In this document: piece after piece, positions 60,153 through 64,000 of the stretch | Layout: every line of letters begins with the position of its first letter | Position numbering within the stretch: the stretch's first letter is position 1 | Assembly (NCBI RefSeq): GCF_000373565.1 | Contig: NZ_KB891820.1 | Span: forward strand, 124,001-188,000 | Direction: 5' to 3' | Length of the DNA: 64,000 nucleotides | Origin: Streptomyces sp. HmicA12 | Lineage (GTDB): Bacteria; Actinomycetota; Actinomycetes; Streptomycetales; Streptomycetaceae | Program-made: the position numbers and the translations under genes | Notes under the pieces: model-generated | Database searches by the model: none | The model's input: the letters and a program-made list of their open reading frames with translations, nothing else | What the model was told of the DNA's origin: nothing

Positions 60153-60394
60153 AGCGCCACCGCCAGCTCTGCGGCAGGGATGCCACGGTCGGCGAGGTAC
60201 TGGGCGAAGGCGGAGCGGGAGACGCGAATGGTGCCGCGACCGGTACCGATGCGGTACGAGGAGAGCTGACCGGTGTTGATCTCGCGGTAGATGGTGGTGG
60301 CGTCGACGCGCAAGGCTGCGGCGATGTCCTTGACCTTGAGCGGTCCGCCAGAGGCGCCCTGCTCGGGAGCGGGCGCAGTAAGCTCATGCTGCAT
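60149..60394 (-). CDS. HTH (excisionase-type) DNA-binding protein
   Basis: An 81-residue protein with an HTH_17/excisionase domain: PLKVKDIAAALRVDATTIYREINTGQLSSYRIG (shown in part), then a wing and SRSAFAQYLADRG. It is the first gene of the leftward transfer operon and is divergent from the GntR gene. It may be the recombination directionality factor or an activator of the operon. The 222-base gap upstream holds the operators. Confidence 0.8.
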   Translation of the reverse strand: MQHELTAPAPEQGASGGPLKVKDIAAALRVDATTIYREINTGQLSSYRIGTGRGTIRVSRSAFAQYLADRGIPAAELAVAL

Positions 60395-60497
60395 TCGGAG
60401 ACCCAATCTCTCTGATGCGTGGGCCTCGACGGACCCGGTGTTGCGAGCACCGGGGGAAACCGTCGGGGCCTTCTTCGTGGGGCAGAGCTGAACCTGC

Positions 60498-60575
60498 GGC
60501 ACTTGCAGAAAGTGCCGACAACGAAGAAGGTAGAGCGCTCTACCTTGCGACGTCAAGCGCTCTACCGGGTACGGT
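60498..60575 (+). promoter_or_regulatory. Divergent control region with GntR-type operators
   Basis: AAGGTAGAGCGCTCTACCTT (60527-60546) is a perfect 20-bp palindrome. AGCGCTCTACC recurs at 60556-60566. TTGCGA (60545-60550) and TACGGT (60570-60575), with a 19-base spacer, form a candidate promoter for the GntR gene with the operators over its -35 and spacer. This suggests autorepression. GGCACTT/AAGTGCC (60498-60516) is a further inverted repeat on the transfer-operon side. Confidence 0.65.
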
Positions 60576-60616
60576 GGAAACAAACCGGAGCGCTACACCT
60601 GAAGGGGGAGTAGTCC

Positions 60617-61360
60617 ATGGCTGAGAAGGGCACCGCCGGCTACGCCGACATCGCCGCACACTTCCGCAAGCTCATCGAGGACGGAGACCTGCAGCCCGGC
60701 GCGACCATGCCGCCGATGAGCCAGGTCAAAGACCAATTCGGCGTCAGCATCACGACCGTCAATCGGGCCTTCAGGCTGCTCAAGAGTGAGGGCCTGACCA
60801 CTCCCCGGCCGGGAGCGGAGACGGTTGTCGCGGACCGACAGGGCGTCGCAGCAACGGCGGCGGCGCGGCTGGAACGCATCGCGCGCACTGGCAATGCCTA
60901 CGCCCCTGGTGAGACCTCCATCAACCACACGTCAGAACTCCGCTCGTGCCAGGACCCGATGATCGCCGAACTGCTCGGCGTCGAGCTTGGCGACGAGGTC
61001 ATCGTGCGTAGTCGCCTGTTTCTGCGTGACGGCAAGCCGGCCGTAGCGGCTCTGTCTGTCATCCATATGCGGGCCCTCGCACATGTCCCCGAGCTTCTGC
61101 AGCCGCAGCCGTTCGACCGGTTCTGGCAGGAGTTCTACAAGGAGCGCACAGGGCACCAGACGACGAAGTCTCCCGAGAGGAGGACGGCCCGCCACGCGTC
61201 GAGCAACGAGCTCGACCTGCTGGACGTCCACGTGCCGGAGGGCGCGGCCGTTCCGGTGCTCGTGCTCGTCAACACCTTCCACGACGACGAGGGGCCACTC
61301 GAAGTCTGGGAGGACGTTTATGCTCCGGGCCTCTGGCAGGTTGAGGGCGTGAAGCCGTGA
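60617..61360 (+). CDS. GntR/UTRA-family transcriptional repressor (KorSA/TraR-like)
   Basis: A 247-residue regulator. The N-terminal winged HTH is AHFRKLIEDGDLQPGATMPP...VKDQFGVSITTVNRAFRLL (residues 12-60, in part). The C-terminal half is a UTRA effector domain (ELGDEVIVRSRLFLRDGKPA). In pSAM2-type elements a GntR-family repressor (KorSA) controls transfer and replication. By position and the palindromes in its promoter this is the equivalent switch. GGGGGAG precedes the ATG. Confidence 0.88.
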   Translation: MAEKGTAGYADIAAHFRKLIEDGDLQPGATMPPMSQVKDQFGVSITTVNRAFRLLKSEGLTTPRPGAETVVADRQGVAATAAARLERIARTGNAYAPGETSINHTSELRSCQDPMIAELLGVELGDEVIVRSRLFLRDGKPAVAALSVIHMRALAHVPELLQPQPFDRFWQEFYKERTGHQTTKSPERRTARHASSNELDLLDVHVPEGAAVPVLVLVNTFHDDEGPLEVWEDVYAPGLWQVEGVKP

Positions 61361-61812
61361 ACCATGGCCGGGTCTACGTCATCGGAGAACCGCACGGCTC
61401 CATGGTCAAGGTCGGCGTTACGGAAGGCGACCTGGCTAAGCGGCTCCGCGAGATCCAGATGATGTGCCCTGTCCGGCTTGAGGTTCGGTGGTCGCATCCT
61501 GGCAGCTTCGACCTGGAGAACAAGCTGCACCGACACTTCGCCCCGATCCGCTCCCATGGAGAGTGGTTCGAGTTCGGTGACCTTGATCCTGTCGAGACGA
61601 TCCGCGCCGTGATCGAGGCGGGAGATCGGATCGCTACTCCGTGGCTTCCTCCGTGCATCCCGAACTGCGCAAGCTGCGGACACTCGTCACCTCGGCACAG
61701 CACGAACACGCGCAGTTGCTGCGTCCCGGAGTGTCCGTGCGCGAAGTACGTCAAAGGTGAGCGCGCTCCGGCTGCACAGTGGCCCGTGGAGCCGGTGCGG
61801 CCGTCCGCCTAG
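61357..61812 (+). CDS. GIY-YIG-like (T5orf172/MUG113) domain protein
   Basis: A 151-residue protein. Residues 5-75 match the T5orf172 subgroup of the GIY-YIG superfamily: VYVIGEPHGSMVKVGVT, LAKRLREIQMMCP, ENKLHRHFAPIRSHGEWFEF. Conserved Tyr, Lys-Val-Gly, Arg and Glu positions are present. The C-terminal 50 residues hold a Cys-rich stretch (CASCGHSS...CCVPECPCAKY). The GTG overlaps the GntR stop, so both are co-expressed. It could be a nuclease acting on element or phage DNA. The specific role is unknown. Confidence 0.75.
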   Translation: MNHGRVYVIGEPHGSMVKVGVTEGDLAKRLREIQMMCPVRLEVRWSHPGSFDLENKLHRHFAPIRSHGEWFEFGDLDPVETIRAVIEAGDRIATPWLPPCIPNCASCGHSSPRHSTNTRSCCVPECPCAKYVKGERAPAAQWPVEPVRPSA

Positions 61813-61867
61813 TGATGTTAGGCGGAACGCAAAAGGCCCCCTGCCCGGTGATGTCGGGCAGGGGGCC
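61804..61867 (+). terminator. Two consecutive hairpins after the GIY-YIG-like gene
   Basis: CCGCCTA/TAGGCGG (61804-61824) includes the stop codon. GGCCCCCTGCCCG/CGGGCAGGGGGCC (61835-61867) is a 13-bp perfect stem. Both loops are GTGATGT. Together they insulate the host ABC operon from element transcription. Confidence 0.75.
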
Positions 61868-61881
61868 GTCGTGTGCGCCCG

Positions 61882-61898
61882 TCTCACACCTCTCTCAC
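61882..61898. repeat. Paired TCTCAC direct repeats near the right end
   Basis: TCTCAC occurs at 61882-61887 and 61893-61898 (11-base period), about 95 bases inside attR. It mirrors the pair near the left end and may be an integrase or excisionase arm site. Confidence 0.4.
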
Positions 61899-61990
61899 AG
61901 GCTGAGTCTGTGATGGCGGACGCAAACCCAGTAACGCGGACGTTCTGGACGTTGGGGTGCCTCGGTGGACACCATGGACGCCCTATAGAG

Positions 61991-61999
61991 TCGTTCCTC
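61991..61999. repeat. Proposed right attachment core (attR), TCGTTCCTC
   Basis: Second copy of the 9-bp repeat, abutting the ABC ATPase start codon. If correct, it places the element boundary inside the leaderless promoter of the ABC operon. Confidence 0.45.
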
Positions 62000-63031
62000 G
62001 TGAGTACGCGCACCGGTGATGACGCCATGGAGCATGGCAGGGGTGCTGTCGTGTGCTCGGTGCGGGGGCTTCGCAAGACGTACCCCGCCTCGCGCGGGCG
62101 GCGCGGAGCGCCCGGGACGCCGGAAGTGCGGGCCACCGACGATGTGCGGCTCGACATCCGGCGCGGGGAGATCTTCGGGCTGCTCGGGCCGAACGGGGCG
62201 GGCAAGTCCACCCTCGTACGGCAGCTGACCGGGCTGATGCGCCCCGACGCCGGCAGCGTGGAGATCCTCGGGCACGACATCGTGCGGTACCCGGAGCGGG
62301 CCTCGCGGATCCTCGCCTATCTCGGGCAGGAGTCGACCGCCCTCGACGAGCTCACCGTCTCCCTCGCCGCCGAGACCACCGGGCGGCTGCGCGGGCTCAG
62401 CCTCAAGGCCGCGCGGGACGCGCGGGACGACGTACTCGACGAACTGGGGATCGCGGAGCTCGCCGGGCGGCCCCTCAAGAAGCTTTCGGGCGGTCAGCGG
62501 CGGCTCGCCTGTTTCGCCGCCGCGCTGGTCGGCGAGCGGCAACTGCTCGTCCTCGACGAGCCGACCACCGGGATGGACCCCGTCGCGCGGCGGGCCGTGT
62601 GGGCCGCCGTGGACCGGCGCAGGGCCGAGCGCGGGACGACCGTGCTGCTCGTCACCCACAACGTCATCGAGGCCGAGACCGTCCTCGACCGGGTTGCCGT
62701 GATCGACCAGGGGCGGGTCATCGCCTGCGACACCCCGGCCGGGCTCAAGGAACGCGTCGCCGGAGAGGTCCGGGTCGAGCTGGTGTGGCGGGAGAAGGCG
62801 CCGATGGAGCTGAGTGAGGTCGCCGCGCTGCGGGAGCACGCCGTGGAGTCCGGGCGGCGCTGGTCGCTCCGGCTCGCGCCCGACGAGGCCCGCCGTGCCG
62901 TCGCCACCGTCACCGGCGGCCCGGCCTTCGATCATCTCGACGACTTCACGCTCGCCACACCGAGCCTGGAGGACGTGTACCTGGCACTCGGCGGGAGCCG
63001 CAGCAGCGTGAAGGGCCTGGTGAAGGCATGA
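62000..63031 (+). CDS. ABC transporter ATP-binding protein (ABC-2/drug-export type)
   Basis: A 343-residue ATPase. Walker A is GLLGPNGAGKSTL, signature LSGGQRRLACF, Walker B LLVLDEPTTGMDP and the H-loop LLVTHNVIEAE. A ~100-residue C-terminal extension is typical of DrrA/NodI-like exporters. The GTG at 62000 has no Shine-Dalgarno, and TAGAGT ends eight bases upstream, consistent with a leaderless mRNA. ATG 62027 is an alternative start. The stop overlaps the permease start. Confidence 0.92.
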   Translation: MSTRTGDDAMEHGRGAVVCSVRGLRKTYPASRGRRGAPGTPEVRATDDVRLDIRRGEIFGLLGPNGAGKSTLVRQLTGLMRPDAGSVEILGHDIVRYPERASRILAYLGQESTALDELTVSLAAETTGRLRGLSLKAARDARDDVLDELGIAELAGRPLKKLSGGQRRLACFAAALVGERQLLVLDEPTTGMDPVARRAVWAAVDRRRAERGTTVLLVTHNVIEAETVLDRVAVIDQGRVIACDTPAGLKERVAGEVRVELVWREKAPMELSEVAALREHAVESGRRWSLRLAPDEARRAVATVTGGPAFDHLDDFTLATPSLEDVYLALGGSRSSVKGLVKA

Positions 63032-63849
63032 GTGTCGTGTCCGCCGACGCGGTGCGGGTCGTGGAGCCGCCCGCCGTCACCGCCGCCGACGAGGGGCCGC
63101 TCGCGCCGCGGGCCGGGTTCCTGCCGTCGCTCGCCGCCGTCTACCGCGCCCAGCTGTCGCGGGCCCGCGTGGCCCGCATCCCGCTGCTCTTCGTCGCGAC
63201 CTTCCAGTCCATCGGGATCATGATCCTGATGCGGGGCGTCGTCGACCGGGGCGGCAGCGAGGCGCGGGCCGTCGTCGCCGGGTCCGCCGTGCTGGTCGTG
63301 GCCTTCGTGGCGCTGAACCTGCTGGCCCAGTACTTCGGGCAGCTGCGCGCCGCCGGAGGGCTCGACCACTACGCGACGCTGCCGGTGCCGCCCGCGTCCG
63401 TGGTCCTCGGGGCGGCGGGCGCGTACGCCTCGTTCACCGTGCCGGGAACCGTGGTCACCGCGGTCGTCGGGTGCCTGATGTTCGATCTGCCGCTCACCCA
63501 CCTGTGGGTGCTCGCCGCCGTGATCCCGCTCGCCGGGGCCGCGCTCGCCGGGCTCGGGGCCGCGCTCGGGCTGCTCGCGCCGCGGCCGGAACTGGCCACG
63601 CTGCTCGGACAGTTGGGCATGTCTGCGGCGCTGCTCCTCGGCGTCCTGCCGGCGGACCGGATGCCGGAGGTCGTGCAGTACGCGCGCGATCTGCTGCCCT
63701 CGACGTACGGGGTCGAGGCCTTCGCGCGGACCTTCGGGGACCGGCCCGACTGGGCCGTCGTCCTGCTCGACCTGGGCGTCTGCGCCGCGGTCGGGGTCGC
63801 TTCGCTGGCCGTCGCCACGTGGGCGTACCGCCGGGCGGCCGTCCGGTGA
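63028..63849 (+). CDS. ABC-2 type transporter permease
   Basis: A 273-residue membrane protein with six hydrophobic segments. It pairs with the preceding ATPase (ATGA overlap) to form an export system. A cytoplasmic N-terminus is followed by the first segment near VARIPLLFVATFQSIGIMIL. The central QYFGQLRAAGGLDHYATLPV stretch is characteristic of ABC-2 permeases. The exported substrate is unknown. The codon pattern is native. Confidence 0.88.
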   Translation: MSVVSADAVRVVEPPAVTAADEGPLAPRAGFLPSLAAVYRAQLSRARVARIPLLFVATFQSIGIMILMRGVVDRGGSEARAVVAGSAVLVVAFVALNLLAQYFGQLRAAGGLDHYATLPVPPASVVLGAAGAYASFTVPGTVVTAVVGCLMFDLPLTHLWVLAAVIPLAGAALAGLGAALGLLAPRPELATLLGQLGMSAALLLGVLPADRMPEVVQYARDLLPSTYGVEAFARTFGDRPDWAVVLLDLGVCAAVGVASLAVATWAYRRAAVR

Positions 63850-63883
63850 CGCGGCCGACAGGGACGCCTGGCACGATGGCAGG

Positions 63884-64000
63884 GTGACCGCACCGCTGAC
63901 GCCGCCTCATCAACCCCCGAACCACAACGGGCACAGTGACCCGTGGCAGGCCCCCGACCCCATGGCCGGGCATCTGCCGCCGCCGTCCACGCCGCGGGAG
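63884..64000 (+). CDS. 5' end of an unidentified gene (cut by window edge)
   Basis: GTG 63884 opens a frame that continues to the window end: a Pro/His/Asn-rich, low-complexity N-terminus (MTAPLTPPHQPPNHNGHSDP...). CACGAT lies upstream, compatible with a leaderless start. No function can be assigned from 39 codons. Confidence 0.5.
   Translation, partial: MTAPLTPPHQPPNHNGHSDPWQAPDPMAGHLPPPSTPRE

Larger units (their letters stand above)
46257..61999. mobile_element. Integrated AICE-like element carrying a phage major capsid gene (~15.7 kb)
   Basis: The segment interrupts host genes and contains a tyrosine integrase at its left end, XRE and GntR regulators, HTH excisionase-like proteins, a primase-polymerase plus ATPase replication pair, Spd-like membrane proteins and a TraB/FtsK translocase. 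This is the standard AICE set. It also has a single HK97-type major capsid gene. There are no portal, terminase, protease, tail or lysis genes. Two converging operons (rightward replication/capsid 48305-54242; leftward transfer 60394-54726) meet at 54243-54725. Most genes overlap by four bases. The exact ends depend on the proposed 9-bp att core. Confidence 0.85.

Noticed and set aside
46257..61999. A degraded prophage.
   Set aside because: Apart from the capsid, no phage structural, packaging or lysis genes or pseudogenes remain. The rest is an intact AICE-like set, so decay of a full prophage is not the simplest reading.
1..64000. CRISPR arrays, rRNA or tRNA genes, insertion sequences.
   Set aside because: I saw no regularly spaced long repeats, rRNA-like sequence, convincing tRNA fold or transposase frame in the window.

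Overview
The window is high-GC actinobacterial DNA and almost certainly a Streptomyces chromosome. The evidence is the gene order of the division/cell-wall (dcw) cluster ending in ftsZ-pgeF-plpbp-sepF-yggT-divIVA, frequent GTG starts, leaderless promoters, Streptomyces-type families throughout, and an integrated element of the actinomycete integrative and conjugative (AICE) kind. Host layout, left: a leftward moxR / DUF58 / transglutaminase operon (1-4081), a beta-carbonic anhydrase (4330-4872), then the rightward dcw cluster (5282-23165): rsmH, ftsL, ftsI, murE, murF, mraY, murD, ftsW, murG, ftsQ, ftsZ, pgeF, plpbp, sepF, yggT and divIVA. The ftsQ-ftsZ gap holds a small reading frame with a rare TTA codon. 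Two back-to-back terminators separate divIVA from leftward ileS, which is preceded by a T-box leader with an ATC specifier. Host layout, centre (27150-46159): a TraR/DksA zinc-finger protein, lspA, an RluD-type pseudouridine synthase, a GNAT acetyltransferase, a Na+/H+ antiporter, an SDR, an MscS channel, a dienelactone-hydrolase-like protein, a secreted zinc metalloprotease, a PhoD-type phosphatase, a DsbA-like thioredoxin, a membrane protein, a DUF2252 protein, dnaE, a tiny unknown protein and a NYN-domain protein. An ABC-2 exporter pair and a gene cut by the window edge lie beyond the element (62000-64000). Between the NYN gene and the ABC operon sits a foreign element of about 15.7 kb (proposed 46257-61999, bounded by a 9-bp repeat TCGTTCCTC). 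It carries a tyrosine integrase and an XRE regulator (leftward). A rightward replication operon follows: two small HTH proteins, a Cys/His protein, a primase-polymerase, an ATPase with 11 iteron-like octamers inside its 3' end, two Cys-containing unknowns and then an HK97-type major capsid protein. A leftward conjugation operon follows: HTH, several tiny proteins, DUF2637/Spd-like membrane proteins and a TraB/FtsK DNA translocase. Its right end has a divergent GntR/UTRA regulator with palindromic operators and a GIY-YIG-like protein. The most unusual feature is this combination. The element has the replication, transfer and control modules of an AICE plus a single intact phage major capsid gene, with no portal, terminase, protease or tail gene. 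It looks like a hybrid between a conjugative element and a capsid-encoding phage satellite. Several repeat families (octamer iterons, GCTAG palindromes beside traB, two tandem stem-loops between the capsid and transfer operons, paired TCTCAC boxes near both ends) are candidate cis-acting sites for its replication, transfer or packaging, and excision.
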